Of a DNA stretch of 64,000 nt, positions 9,214 through 18,218 are shown piece by piece. The translations under genes were made by a program, and so were the position numbers. Below the pieces are notes generated by a model that did not search any database, was not told the origin of the DNA, and was given only the letters and a program-made list of their open reading frames with translations. How positions within the stretch are numbered: position 1 is the first letter of the stretch; each line of letters opens with the position of its first letter. Source of the DNA: Rhodobiaceae bacterium (lineage in GTDB: Bacteria > Pseudomonadota > Alphaproteobacteria > RS24); assembly GCA_024645085.1 (NCBI GenBank), contig JAHEGN010000007.1, positions 41,105 to 105,104 on the forward strand, in the 5' to 3' direction.

Positions 9214-9972
9214 CTAATTAGTTGATTTGCGCTGCGCCGCCAAGGCCGCCTCAATGGCGGCCTCAAATTCGTGCTTTTCCAGCGCCCCGGGATAGACTTG
9301 ATTGCCAATCACAAAGGCTGGTGTGCCGGCGACATCTAGAGCTTGGGCAAGCTGGCGGTTTTCGTCCAAAATATCGGTAATTTTTTGACTGCTGCGTTGC
9401 GTCGCAATGGCTCTTTCTTCCAGTTTCATATCGGCTAAGGTTTGGCTGATGAAACCGTCATTAAGCCCGGCTTTATTATTCATCAAGCGGGCGTGAAAGG
9501 TCAGGAATGTGAGTTGATTATCAAGTGTTAGCGCCGTCCGCGCCGCGACTTCTGAGCTGTCGCTGAGAATTGGAAATTCTTTAAACACCAATCGCACATC
9601 GTCGCGTTGATTGACCACTTCCATCAAAACTGGAAACACGCGTTTGCAATAGCCACAATTGTAATCGAAAAATTCGACAATAGTGACCGGCGCGTCGACC
9701 GGCCCCATGCTGAAATCGGCCTTATTGCGAAACAGAACGTCCGCATTTTGTGCAATCGTGCGCTGCACGCGGGTCTCCTCGGCACGCTCATAATGGGCCT
9801 GCATATTCTGCAAAGCATCGGCCAAGGCTTCAGGGTTTTGCATCAGATAATCTTGCACCACCGCCTCAATTGATTTTTTTTCAGCTGCGCTAAACTCTGC
9901 CGCCTGCGCCGAAGCGATGAAGATGTTGAGCCCAAATGCGAAGCAGAATAGGGCGGTCAAAAATCGGGTCAT
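9214..9972 (-). CDS. Secreted DsbA/ScsC/Com1-type thiol-disulfide oxidoreductase
   Basis: This periplasmic protein of about 252 residues has a signal peptide (about 1-24, ending ASAQA) and a helical N-terminal segment (about 26-75) like the multimerising arm of ScsC/Com1 proteins. A thioredoxin-fold domain follows with the redox motif C106-GY-C109 and a cis-proline loop in AGTPAFVIG. Family members oxidise or isomerise disulfides in exported proteins. The ATG at 9972 (GAGAGA upstream) is preferred over a TTG at 9984. It is 13 bp downstream of the M48 gene on the same strand, so likely co-transcribed. Oxidase versus isomerase activity is not decidable from sequence. Confidence 0.9.
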   Translation of the reverse strand: MTRFLTALFCFAFGLNIFIASAQAAEFSAAEKKSIEAVVQDYLMQNPEALADALQNMQAHYERAEETRVQRTIAQNADVLFRNKADFSMGPVDAPVTIVEFFDYNCGYCKRVFPVLMEVVNQRDDVRLVFKEFPILSDSSEVAARTALTLDNQLTFLTFHARLMNNKAGLNDGFISQTLADMKLEERAIATQRSSQKITDILDENRQLAQALDVAGTPAFVIGNQVYPGALEKHEFEAAIEAALAAQRKSTN

Positions 9973-9985
9973 AAAATCTCTCAAC

Positions 9986-11362
9986 TTAAAAAGTCATTTT
10001 CAAAATATCGCGACTGCGCAAATACTCGATTGAGTCTTTTGGTAAGCCACGCAAAGCGCGTTGGGCATAGCTGATAGCCTGCGGATTGCGCATTAAGGCA
10101 TAATATTCTGCCAATGACCATTCCGCATAAGGCGCGCGCTCTAATTGCCCATAGGCTTTTGACATGAAGAAATAAGCGGTGGCGTTTTCAGGGTCCATGC
10201 GCAGGGCTTTGCGTAAATTTTCAATCGCCGCATCATTATAGTCACTCTGCTCGACGCCGAGGCCAATTTGGCAGGTTGCCAATCCGACCAATAGGAGCGG
10301 TTCGTCTGGTTTAAGAGATATGGCTTTTTTGTAGGGCTCTAATCCTTTACCGGCGACACCGGACTCGTAAAACACCTGACCTTTGAGCTCATGAAACCAT
10401 GGGTTTTCTGGATATTGGGCAATCAAGCCGTCAATCAGTGCAATTGATTGGTCGAGTTTGGCTTGCTGGTGAAAGGCAATGGCGCGGGCATATTGAGCTG
10501 GCGGCGATTGATCGCCCTCATACCGACGAAAAGTGACTTCGGGCCGGTCAATAAAACCAAATAATTTGGCTCGCGCCATATTGTGGCGGAAAACCATTTC
10601 TGGATCATCGGCTTGGTGGCGATATTTTGAATCGGCAGCACCGGCGATATAAGCATTGACCCGATCGCGCGACATCGGGTGGGAGCGTGCATAAGGATCT
10701 TGATGGATTTCATTCAAAATCTCTTGCCCAGCCAGCGTATCCATTAGTTCAATAATACCGTCTGGCGATTGGCCAGTGGCGTCTAATAATTTCAGGGCAC
10801 TGACATCGGCGCTGGCTTCTTGAGCTCGCGAATAAACCAGAAAGCTGCGCTGAGCAATTTGTTGGCCGCCACTAATGAGAGCAATGCCAGCTTCAGGATT
10901 GCCCGCTAGCAGGCTGCCAAAACCCAAAATTGTCGCCACAAGGGCCGGTGTTTGCGCCCGCGTAATGGCGTCACTTGAGCGCGCCAAATGGCCGCCGGTG
11001 ATATGGCCAATTTCATGGGCCATCACGCCGATTACCATATTGGGACTGTCGGATTCGAGAATAAGGCCCGTGTGTACGAAAATATTCTGTCCCATGGTGA
11101 CATAGGCATTCAGGGCGCGGTCATTGACAACCGTCAACCCAACGGCCTCGGGATTAAGACCGGCAGCGATGAGCAAGGGGCGCGTGTAATCGTCAATTAA
11201 TTCTTCAATTTCGCCGTCACGTATGGCACCAGCCTGCGCCGAGGTCACCATCATCATCAGACCGATGAGCAGCCCCAAGATCCGCGCTTGCCAAACACCA
11301 AGCACTAATGAGGCCCCGCCCAACGCGCAGGGTAATTGCAGAAATTTTTCTACTCTCATCAT
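9986..11362 (-). CDS. Periplasmic M48 metallopeptidase with TPR repeats (BepA/YfgC-like)
   Basis: This protein of about 458 residues has an N-terminal export signal (hydrophobic LGLLIGLMMMVTSAQA), an M48 peptidase domain with the zinc site MAHEIGHITGGH and a downstream EASADVSAL glutamate, then C-terminal TPR-like repeats (AIALIDGLIAQYPENPWFHEL and following). BepA-type proteins degrade or help assemble outer-membrane proteins such as LptD. The start is uncertain: ATG 11362 or 11359 gives a plausible signal peptide, while ATG 11407 is also open. None has a strong ribosome site. The frame continues antisense into the lysine-rich tail of rne, which is an artefact. Likely operon: rne, this gene, DsbA-like. 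Confidence 0.88.
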   Translation of the reverse strand: MMRVEKFLQLPCALGGASLVLGVWQARILGLLIGLMMMVTSAQAGAIRDGEIEELIDDYTRPLLIAAGLNPEAVGLTVVNDRALNAYVTMGQNIFVHTGLILESDSPNMVIGVMAHEIGHITGGHLARSSDAITRAQTPALVATILGFGSLLAGNPEAGIALISGGQQIAQRSFLVYSRAQEASADVSALKLLDATGQSPDGIIELMDTLAGQEILNEIHQDPYARSHPMSRDRVNAYIAGAADSKYRHQADDPEMVFRHNMARAKLFGFIDRPEVTFRRYEGDQSPPAQYARAIAFHQQAKLDQSIALIDGLIAQYPENPWFHELKGQVFYESGVAGKGLEPYKKAISLKPDEPLLLVGLATCQIGLGVEQSDYNDAAIENLRKALRMDPENATAYFFMSKAYGQLERAPYAEWSLAEYYALMRNPQAISYAQRALRGLPKDSIEYLRSRDILKMTF

Positions 11363-11423
11363 GGACACCACACTATGGCTAAATACGGCTTTAATATGAC
11401 GGAGCATCGACGCAAGCGCTAGC

Positions 11424-13916
11424 TTAACGCTTCCACCATCCGCGTTTGACCGGTTGTTCTGGCGTTTCGCTGGTTTCGACTGCGGCGGCCATAATTGGTT
11501 CGGCGACTGTTTCGACTTCAGCGGCTGTAACCACTTCCGGCTCAGCCTTGACCGCTTCAGTCTCGGCATCAGCTTTTTTAGCAGTGGTTTTCTTAGCCTT
11601 TGGCTCAGCTTTCGGTTTAGCTTTCGGTTTAGCTTTCGGTTTGGCTGTGGCCTTTTCCTTCGGCTTGTCTTTATCGGCCGCTTTGGCGCGAGACTTGCGC
11701 TTTGGTTTTTCAGCCACTTCTTCAGCAATAGCTTCTTCGATCGTGTCAGCCTCAGCAGCTATATCTGTAGTGGCCGTATCGTCGATTTGAGCCGTCTCAA
11801 CACTTGCGGGCTCAGTTTCAGCAGCCGGCGTAACAATCATGATTTTTTCGACCGGCATATCGCTTATCGCTTGGCCATCATGTGATGCCCCGTCAGCGGC
11901 TTCTGAGCTCTCGCCCTCTCCAGCGGTTGTTTCGCCATCACGACGGCGACCACGGCCACCGCGACGTCCACGACGGCGACGCCGCTTCGGCTTATTATCA
12001 TCATCTTCACCCTCGCCAAATGACGGGGTTTCATTGTCATCATTGGACGCATGGTCCTCTGCCGCCTCACTGGCGCCATTGGCGCTTTCTTGGTCTTCCG
12101 AGTTATCATCAGACGAGTCATGGTCGGGATTATCATTTGACTGATTACGACCACGTCCGCCACGACGGCGGCGGCGGCGTGATTTGCCATCATCGCCATC
12201 AAGCGCTGCTTTAGGGTCGCCTTCCATACGCGAGGTGCCTTCGCTTTCGGTCTGGTCGGGCAGGGTAAAGGCCATTTCCATGGCACTCAAAGCACTGTCA
12301 CCCAGCACAATAATCTGTACACCAGTGCGTTCTTCAATCTCGCCCAATTGCAGGCGTTTTTGGTTTAGCAAATAGCTGGCCACATCTTCCGGCACATGGG
12401 CAATTAATTCGCCTGAGCTATATTTGCCGCAACGTTCGTCAATATCGCGCAAGACGTGCAGGGCGCGGCTTTCGACCGAACGCACCATACCAGAGCCATT
12501 GCACTGACTACAGGTGTTGCTGCTGCCTTCAAGAACGCCAGCGCGCATGCGTTGGCGCGACATTTCCATCAGGCCAAAGCTGCTGATGCGGCCGACTTGA
12601 ATGCGGGCGCGATCATTTTTCAGCGCATCTTTCATGCGTTTTTCGACGGCGCGATTATTGCGGTTCTCGTCCATATCAATGAAATCAATAACCAAAAGAC
12701 CGGCCAAATCGCGCAAGCGTGCTTGGCGGGCAACTTCTGTCGCGGCTTCCAAATTAGTGGCCAGCGCGGTTTTCTCAACTGAATATTCGCGCGTTGATTT
12801 GCCTGAGTTCACATCAATGGCGACCAAAGCTTCGGTTTGATTAATCACCAAATAACCGCCTGATGGTAGCACCACCACCGGATTGAACATGGCGGCCAGC
12901 TTATCTTCGACGCCATATTGTTTGAACAAAGGCGTCGCTTCCGTGTGTAATTTGACCTTGCGTGCATGGCTTGGCATTAGCAATTTCATATAATTGCGCG
13001 CCTCTTTATAGGCTTCTGCGCCAGCCACGGTAACCTCGTCAAAATCTTTTGAATAAATATCGCGAATGCAGCGGCGAATAAGATTGCCTTCTTCATAGAC
13101 CAAAGCAGGGGCTTGGCTGACGACGGTTTTTTCACGCACATCGGCCCACATTTGCGACAAATACTGCCAATCGCGGCGGATTTCAGTCAGCGTGCGCTGT
13201 GCTCCAGCTGTGCGAACAATCAAGCCCATGCCTTGTGGCACATCGAGCTTTTCGACAATGGATTTCAATTTTTTGCGGTCGGCGCCATTATTGATTTTGC
13301 GCGAAATGCCGCCGCCACGCGCCGTGTTTGGCATTAACACGCAATAGCGGCCAGCGAGCGACATATAGGTTGTCAAAGCCGCGCCCTTATTGCCACGCTC
13401 TTCTTTCAGCACTTGCACCAGAATAATCTGCCGCCGCTTGATGACTTCTTGAATTTTATATTTGCGATGCAGCGCCCGTGAGGCGGTTGGGGTTGCCACT
13501 TCCTCATGCGCGTCGCCGCCCAAATCTTCTACTGATTTGCCGTCGCTATCGTCTTGATTATCGTCATCGCTGGCGGCTTTCGACGTCTCGTCGATATCCG
13601 AATCCTCATCAGCAGCATTATCGCGTTCTTCTTGCGCATATTCGCGCATCAGCTCTTCGCGGTCGCTAATCGGAATTTGATAATAATCAGGGTGGATTTC
13701 GTTAAACGCTAAAAACCCGTGGCGATTGCCACCATATTCGACAAAAGCAGCCTGTAGAGAGGGCTCTACACGGGTAACTTTGGCGAGATAGATATTGCCG
13801 CGAAGCGGGGCTTTGGTGCTGGATTCAAAATCAAATTCGTCGATCTGATTGTTTTCTGTCACCACCACACGGGTTTCTTCCTGGTGGGCGGCATCGATAA
13901 GCATTGTTTTGGTCAT
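11424..13916 (-). CDS. rne: Ribonuclease E/G family endoribonuclease
   Basis: This 830-residue RNase E is the scaffold of RNA turnover and rRNA processing. The catalytic half has an S1 domain split by a long acidic insertion (about 93-140), a 5' sensor, the DNase-I-like core with D368 in AIDVNSGKST and the VIDFIDMDE block, and a zinc link C469/C472 in CSQCNGSG. The C-terminal half is disordered. It has two arginine clusters (RRRRRRGGRGRN and KRRRRRGRRGGRGRRRDG), acidic spacers, a KPKA repeat, and a terminal KRGWWKR motif typical of alphaproteobacterial RNase E. GGAGAA precedes the ATG. A long upstream gap may hold an autoregulatory leader. Confidence 0.97.
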   Translation of the reverse strand: MTKTMLIDAAHQEETRVVVTENNQIDEFDFESSTKAPLRGNIYLAKVTRVEPSLQAAFVEYGGNRHGFLAFNEIHPDYYQIPISDREELMREYAQEERDNAADEDSDIDETSKAASDDDNQDDSDGKSVEDLGGDAHEEVATPTASRALHRKYKIQEVIKRRQIILVQVLKEERGNKGAALTTYMSLAGRYCVLMPNTARGGGISRKINNGADRKKLKSIVEKLDVPQGMGLIVRTAGAQRTLTEIRRDWQYLSQMWADVREKTVVSQAPALVYEEGNLIRRCIRDIYSKDFDEVTVAGAEAYKEARNYMKLLMPSHARKVKLHTEATPLFKQYGVEDKLAAMFNPVVVLPSGGYLVINQTEALVAIDVNSGKSTREYSVEKTALATNLEAATEVARQARLRDLAGLLVIDFIDMDENRNNRAVEKRMKDALKNDRARIQVGRISSFGLMEMSRQRMRAGVLEGSSNTCSQCNGSGMVRSVESRALHVLRDIDERCGKYSSGELIAHVPEDVASYLLNQKRLQLGEIEERTGVQIIVLGDSALSAMEMAFTLPDQTESEGTSRMEGDPKAALDGDDGKSRRRRRRGGRGRNQSNDNPDHDSSDDNSEDQESANGASEAAEDHASNDDNETPSFGEGEDDDNKPKRRRRRGRRGGRGRRRDGETTAGEGESSEAADGASHDGQAISDMPVEKIMIVTPAAETEPASVETAQIDDTATTDIAAEADTIEEAIAEEVAEKPKRKSRAKAADKDKPKEKATAKPKAKPKAKPKAEPKAKKTTAKKADAETEAVKAEPEVVTAAEVETVAEPIMAAAVETSETPEQPVKRGWWKR
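11607..11642 (+). repeat. 12-bp tandem repeat in rne encoding KPKA units
   Basis: Three exact copies of AGCTTTCGGTTT (plus strand) lie in a row inside the 3' part of rne. On the coding strand they give Lys-Pro-Lys-Ala units of the basic tail, and degenerate copies flank them. The repeat is in frame, so slippage would change only tail length. Confidence 0.9.
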
Positions 13917-14364
13917 AAATTTCTCCGGCGACGTAATCGGCGGCGGGCGTTAGCTTCATCGCGCGCGGATCAGAGGTCAGTGTTTTATTAAATTGTTGCG
14001 TAAAAGGTGTGAGGCTAAATGCAGGCGCAACACAGGCACGGTTCACTTTGTGACCGTTCTTTATGCCTATTATTTGTCGAGATTCGCTGTGCACGAGACA
14101 CCTTTATAAGATTACTTTGCGGTGGCAGACCACCTTTGGCTGGCAGGTTTATCTGAGGGGTGCAAACTGGCTCCCAATTTGGGCCTTCAGTTCGAGCGCC
14201 TCAGTATCGCGCTGCTTGCGTGTTGACATTAAGCGCGTCGGCGCGCCATTGCAAGTTATATGTGTGCCACTATCGGCTAGCCGCAGCGGGTCGCCAGTTG
14301 TCAATGAGTTTGCTATAGTGCGTGCATTGCCGTGAGTCGCGCAAAATGGGTGAAAATCTATCGT
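13917..14364. other. Long divergent intergenic region between rne and the amidase gene
   Basis: This gap of about 450 bp has no convincing gene. It contains a GGTGG/CCACC hairpin (14121-14134). A TATAGT hexamer (14314-14319) could be the -10 for the amidase gene, with only a weak -35 17 bp upstream. A TTGACA on the minus strand (14299-14304) could serve rne, but no good -10 matches it. If rne starts there, its leader is near 370 nt, in line with the long leaders known for other rne genes (inference). Confidence 0.5.
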
Positions 14365-15597
14365 ATGAAATTTATTTCTTCGTTCTTTAATTATTTGCGC
14401 CCCGGAGTGTTAGCTCTGGCGCTTATGCTTGCCAATGTGGCCACTGCATCTGCGCTAACCAAAGTTGATGATGTGCGTATTGGCGTGTCTAATGAACGCA
14501 CTCGCTTGGTGCTCGACCTGTCATCGCGAGTGAATTTTGAAGTATTTTTGCTGGAAAACCCGCGCCGCGTGGTCGTTGATCTACCAAGTTTGCAATGGCC
14601 GGATAGTTTACAGCCCAAGTCGCAAGGGTTTATTGGCGACATGCGTTTTGGCCAATTCACTGCCGACAAAAGCCGTTTGGTACTGGATTTGAAACAACCC
14701 GCCACGGTCAGCAAAAGTTTTATTTTGGGCAAAACCTCTGGACTGCCCGTGCGCTTAGTTATTGATATGGTGCCGTCGACAGCAGCACAGTTCACCGAGC
14801 AAGTGAACGCCGACCGGCTACGCAATCAACAAAAAACTGCCTCGGCGCCAGCCCTCGCCGCAAAGCCTGTTTTACAAACGCCCAAACCTAAAAAGCGAAA
14901 AGCCAAACCAGTGATTGTTATCGACCCGGGCCATGGCGGGGTTGATCCGGGTGCCCATGGGCGCAAAGCGCGAGAGAAAAACGTCACGCTGGATTTTGCC
15001 CGCCAATTTGCTAAGCAATTGCGAAATACCGGCAAATATGACGTCTATCTGACCCGAAATTTAGATATTTATATTCCGTTACGCCAGCGCGTGGCGATTG
15101 CCCGCAAACATAATGCCGATTTATTCGTCTCTATTCACGCTGATGCCATTCAACGATCTTCGGTGCGCGGCATGTCTATTTACACTTTGTCGGAAACCGC
15201 TTCCGACAAGGAAGCCGCCGCTCTTGCGCGCAAGGAAAACCGTTCTGATATAATTGCCGGTATTGATTTTGACGATCAGCCGAAAGAAGTGGCGGATATT
15301 TTGATTGATTTGGCTCAGCGTGAAACCAAAAACCTGTCAGTGCAATTTGCCAATTTAGTGGTCGATCATGCGCGTGGCAGTACCAAACTTCTAGAGCGGA
15401 CGCACCGTTTCGCAGGTTTTCGGGTGCTCAAAGCACCTGACGTGCCATCCGTGCTTATCGAGTTGGGCTTTTTGACAAATCGCAGCGATGAAAAGCAATT
15501 ATTGTCGTCGGCTTGGCATAAGAAACTTGCTGGTCGATTGGTCAAATCTGTCGATAGTTATTTTTCCAAAGAACGTTTGGTCGGTATCGTCCAATAA
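14365..15597 (+). CDS. amiC: N-acetylmuramoyl-L-alanine amidase, AmiC type
   Basis: This periplasmic cell-separation enzyme of about 410 residues has a signal peptide (hydrophobic VLALALMLANVATASA), an AMIN domain at about 30-135 that targets the septum, a basic linker (PKPKKRKAKP), and an Amidase_3 catalytic domain at about 182-410. Zinc and catalytic residues are seen in IDPGHGGVDPGA, AREKNVTLDFA, FVSIHADA and the final LIELGFLTN glutamate. It cleaves the amide between MurNAc and the stem peptide. Start ATG 14365; upstream GTG codons (14332, 14350) are possible. It is followed by PBP1A and prfB, a conserved alphaproteobacterial order. Confidence 0.94.
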   Translation: MKFISSFFNYLRPGVLALALMLANVATASALTKVDDVRIGVSNERTRLVLDLSSRVNFEVFLLENPRRVVVDLPSLQWPDSLQPKSQGFIGDMRFGQFTADKSRLVLDLKQPATVSKSFILGKTSGLPVRLVIDMVPSTAAQFTEQVNADRLRNQQKTASAPALAAKPVLQTPKPKKRKAKPVIVIDPGHGGVDPGAHGRKAREKNVTLDFARQFAKQLRNTGKYDVYLTRNLDIYIPLRQRVAIARKHNADLFVSIHADAIQRSSVRGMSIYTLSETASDKEAAALARKENRSDIIAGIDFDDQPKEVADILIDLAQRETKNLSVQFANLVVDHARGSTKLLERTHRFAGFRVLKAPDVPSVLIELGFLTNRSDEKQLLSSAWHKKLAGRLVKSVDSYFSKERLVGIVQ

Positions 15598-15672
15598 ATT
15601 TACTTTCCCCAAGCTTTATGTCGTCAAAGCTTTGCAATCTCAGAATTGTCACATTGGTGCCGTATTTTGGCC

Positions 15673-15678
15673 TATAAT
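15673..15678 (+). promoter_or_regulatory. Candidate -10 element for the PBP1A gene
   Basis: A perfect TATAAT lies 24 bp before the chosen ATG. TTGTCA (15646-15651) is the nearest -35-like hexamer but is 21 bp away, longer than ideal. The gap after the amidase gene is about 105 bp, so an internal promoter is plausible. Confidence 0.4.
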
Positions 15679-15702
15679 CGGGTCTGCGGCACAGAGGATT
15701 TC

Positions 15703-18174
15703 ATGAAGTTTACAGGCAGGCTTATTCGCGATTTTGCGGGCATTTCGGTGACCTTGCTTGCGCTTGGCCTATTTTTGATTTCTTTATATTTATGGCGCAT
15801 GTCGAGCACTTTGCCGAATTACCAGCATTTGTCCGATTACACGCCGCCGGTGATGAGCCGCGCCCATGCCGGCGACGGCAGCTTGATTGCAGAATATGCT
15901 GAACAGCGGCGCATTTTTGTGCCGATTAATGTAGTGCCGGAACATTTGATTCAGGCGTTCATATCGGCTGAGGACAAAAACTTTTTTGAACACTCCGGCA
16001 TTGATTTTGTTGGCGTCATGCGCGCCGTCGTGCAAAACGTCATCAATGTTGCCACGGGCCGACGACTTGAGGGCGCCTCAACAATTACCCAGCAAGTGGC
16101 GAAGAATTTCTTATTGAGCAGCGACGTCACCCTTGAGCGCAAATTGAAAGAAGCGGTTTTGGCGGTTCGGCTGGAAAACACATTCGATAAAAGCCAATTA
16201 TTGGAATTATATTTGAACGAGATTTATCTCGGCATGGGACGCTATGGTGTGGCAGCTGCGGCGTTGCACTATTTCGACAAGCCGCTGAACCAATTATCAA
16301 TCGCCGAAGTGGCATATCTTGCCGCCTTGCCGAAAGCGCCAAATAATTACCACCCGTTTCGACGTCGCGCGCAAGCCATTGCCCGACGCAATTGGGTCAT
16401 TGAACGGATGCATGAAAACGGCTTTATCACCGACGCTCAAGTGCTTGAGGCGCAGGCGCAAGATCTAGAAGTCGCAACCCCTGTGTCGGGAATACAACGT
16501 TATGCAGCGGAATATTATGTTGAAGATGTGCGCCGTCAAGTGAATGCGATTTATGGCAATAAAACGCTTTATGGCGGCGGCTTATCCATTCGCACGACAT
16601 TGAACACTGAATATCAATTAATCGCCGTCAAAGCCCTGCGTAAAGGTCTGGTCAATTATGACCGTCGACACGGATATCGCGGGCCGGTGGCACAATTTGA
16701 AACCCTGGATGATTGGTGGGAACAAATCACTGAGATTTCCATACCAACTGATTTAGCGCCTTGGCGTTTGGCTGTTGTCTTGGAGGTCGGAGCCGATCAA
16801 GCTGCAATTGGTCTGCGTCCACGCATGACGCGGGCCCGTCGTTTTGAAGATAAAATTGATTTAGGCTACTTACGCCTGGCTGATGTCAAATGGGCGCGGG
16901 CGGCGCCGGGGCCTGATAATGATTACAAAAATATTGGGCCGCGCATTAAATCCATATCATCGGTATTGAAAATCGGCGATGTGGTTTGGGTGTCGCCAAA
17001 AGATGAAAATGGCCGTTATCAACTCGAACAAGTGCCCGAAGTGAACGGCGCCGTGGTCGCCCTCGACCCGCATACCGGACGGGTTTTGGCAATGGTCGGC
17101 GGTTATAGTTTTCGGGCCAGCGAGTTTAACCGCGCGGCACAAGCCAAACGCCAGCCGGGCTCGGCATTTAAGCCATTTGTTTATGCTGCCGCATTGGACA
17201 GCGGCTTTACCCCCGCCAGTCTTGTGCTTGATGCGCCGTTTGTGATGGAGCAGGGCAATGACCAAGGCTTATGGAAGCCAGAAAACTATGCGCGTCGTTT
17301 TTATGGTCTGTCGACCCTGCGTTTGGGCATGGAGAAAAGCCGCAATCTGATGACGGTGCGCATGGCGCAAGAAATTGGCATGAACAAAATCCGCGACTAT
17401 GCCAAACGCTTTGATATTAACAATTCAATGCCCCGCGTGTTGGCCATGGCTTTAGGGGCGGGTGAGACCAGTCTGATGCGGCTGACGTCGGCCTATGCCA
17501 TGTTGGTGAATGGCGGCAAGCGCATTGAGCCGGTGTTTATTGACCGTATTCAAGACCGATATGGCCACACTCTTTATCGCCATGATGAGCGCGCCTGCAT
17601 CGGCTGCAACGCCGAGCAATGGCGCGGCCAGGCACCGCCAGATTTGCTTGATGAGCGCGCCCAAGTCATCTCACCGCAAACCGCCTATCAAGTGGTGTCC
17701 ATGCTTGAGGGTGTCGTCAAACGCGGCACGGGCCGGCGTATCAGCTCTATTGGTAAACCATTGGCCGGCAAAACCGGCACCACCAATGACAGCCGTGACG
17801 CATGGTTCGTTGGCTTTTCAGCCGATTTAGCGGTCGGTGTGTATGTCGGTTATGATGACAATCGTTCGCTCGGCGATGGCGAGTCAGGTGGCCGCGTCGC
17901 TGGTCCCATTTTTCAAGATTTCATGGCTGAAGCGCTGAAAACTATGCCGACCCCGCCATTTCGTATTCCGTCGGGGGTTAGCCTTGTCAGAATTAACGCT
18001 GTGACCGGTAAATTGGCGGCGCCGGATGATGAAACCGTCATTCTTGAGGCCTTCAAAATTGGCACAGAACCCTCAGCTGGTCGCAAGCAAGCGATTGTCA
18101 ATGGCAGCACCGGCGGGCAAAGGCTCGGCGTGCAAGATGACGCCATTGGTGCGGGCACAGGTGGGCTTTACTAA
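15703..18174 (+). CDS. mrcA: Penicillin-binding protein 1A (bifunctional)
   Basis: This class A PBP of about 823 residues builds peptidoglycan. After one N-terminal membrane anchor (about 8-30, ISVTLLALGLFLISLYLW) comes a GT51 glycosyltransferase domain with EDKNFFEHSGID and STITQQVAKNFLL. An OB-like insert and the transpeptidase follow, with SxxK as SAFK in QPGSAFKPFVY, SxN as SRN, and KTGTT. The ATG at 15703 has AGAGGA just upstream; 19 further codons are open but unsupported. It sits between the amidase and prfB genes in a typical neighbourhood. Confidence 0.96.
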   Translation: MKFTGRLIRDFAGISVTLLALGLFLISLYLWRMSSTLPNYQHLSDYTPPVMSRAHAGDGSLIAEYAEQRRIFVPINVVPEHLIQAFISAEDKNFFEHSGIDFVGVMRAVVQNVINVATGRRLEGASTITQQVAKNFLLSSDVTLERKLKEAVLAVRLENTFDKSQLLELYLNEIYLGMGRYGVAAAALHYFDKPLNQLSIAEVAYLAALPKAPNNYHPFRRRAQAIARRNWVIERMHENGFITDAQVLEAQAQDLEVATPVSGIQRYAAEYYVEDVRRQVNAIYGNKTLYGGGLSIRTTLNTEYQLIAVKALRKGLVNYDRRHGYRGPVAQFETLDDWWEQITEISIPTDLAPWRLAVVLEVGADQAAIGLRPRMTRARRFEDKIDLGYLRLADVKWARAAPGPDNDYKNIGPRIKSISSVLKIGDVVWVSPKDENGRYQLEQVPEVNGAVVALDPHTGRVLAMVGGYSFRASEFNRAAQAKRQPGSAFKPFVYAAALDSGFTPASLVLDAPFVMEQGNDQGLWKPENYARRFYGLSTLRLGMEKSRNLMTVRMAQEIGMNKIRDYAKRFDINNSMPRVLAMALGAGETSLMRLTSAYAMLVNGGKRIEPVFIDRIQDRYGHTLYRHDERACIGCNAEQWRGQAPPDLLDERAQVISPQTAYQVVSMLEGVVKRGTGRRISSIGKPLAGKTGTTNDSRDAWFVGFSADLAVGVYVGYDDNRSLGDGESGGRVAGPIFQDFMAEALKTMPTPPFRIPSGVSLVRINAVTGKLAAPDDETVILEAFKIGTEPSAGRKQAIVNGSTGGQRLGVQDDAIGAGTGGLY

Positions 18175-18218
18175 AAATGATTGCTGGCTATTGTCTGTAG
18201 CAAGCAAAGGAAACTGAC

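Noticed and set aside
11607..11642. Short tandem repeats as a CRISPR or mobile-element sign
   Set aside because: The repeats are in frame within rne, contiguous and without spacers; they encode a low-complexity tail.
11408..11728. N-terminal extension of the M48 peptidase frame, rich in Lys/Arg/Leu
   Set aside because: It lies in another frame of the repetitive rne tail on the same strand. The composition comes from KPKA-type codons, and a signal peptide is found further downstream.
14063..14335. A 90-codon open frame in the rne/amidase gap
   Set aside because: No family resemblance, no ribosome site, and unusual composition; it is probably a chance frame in a leader region.
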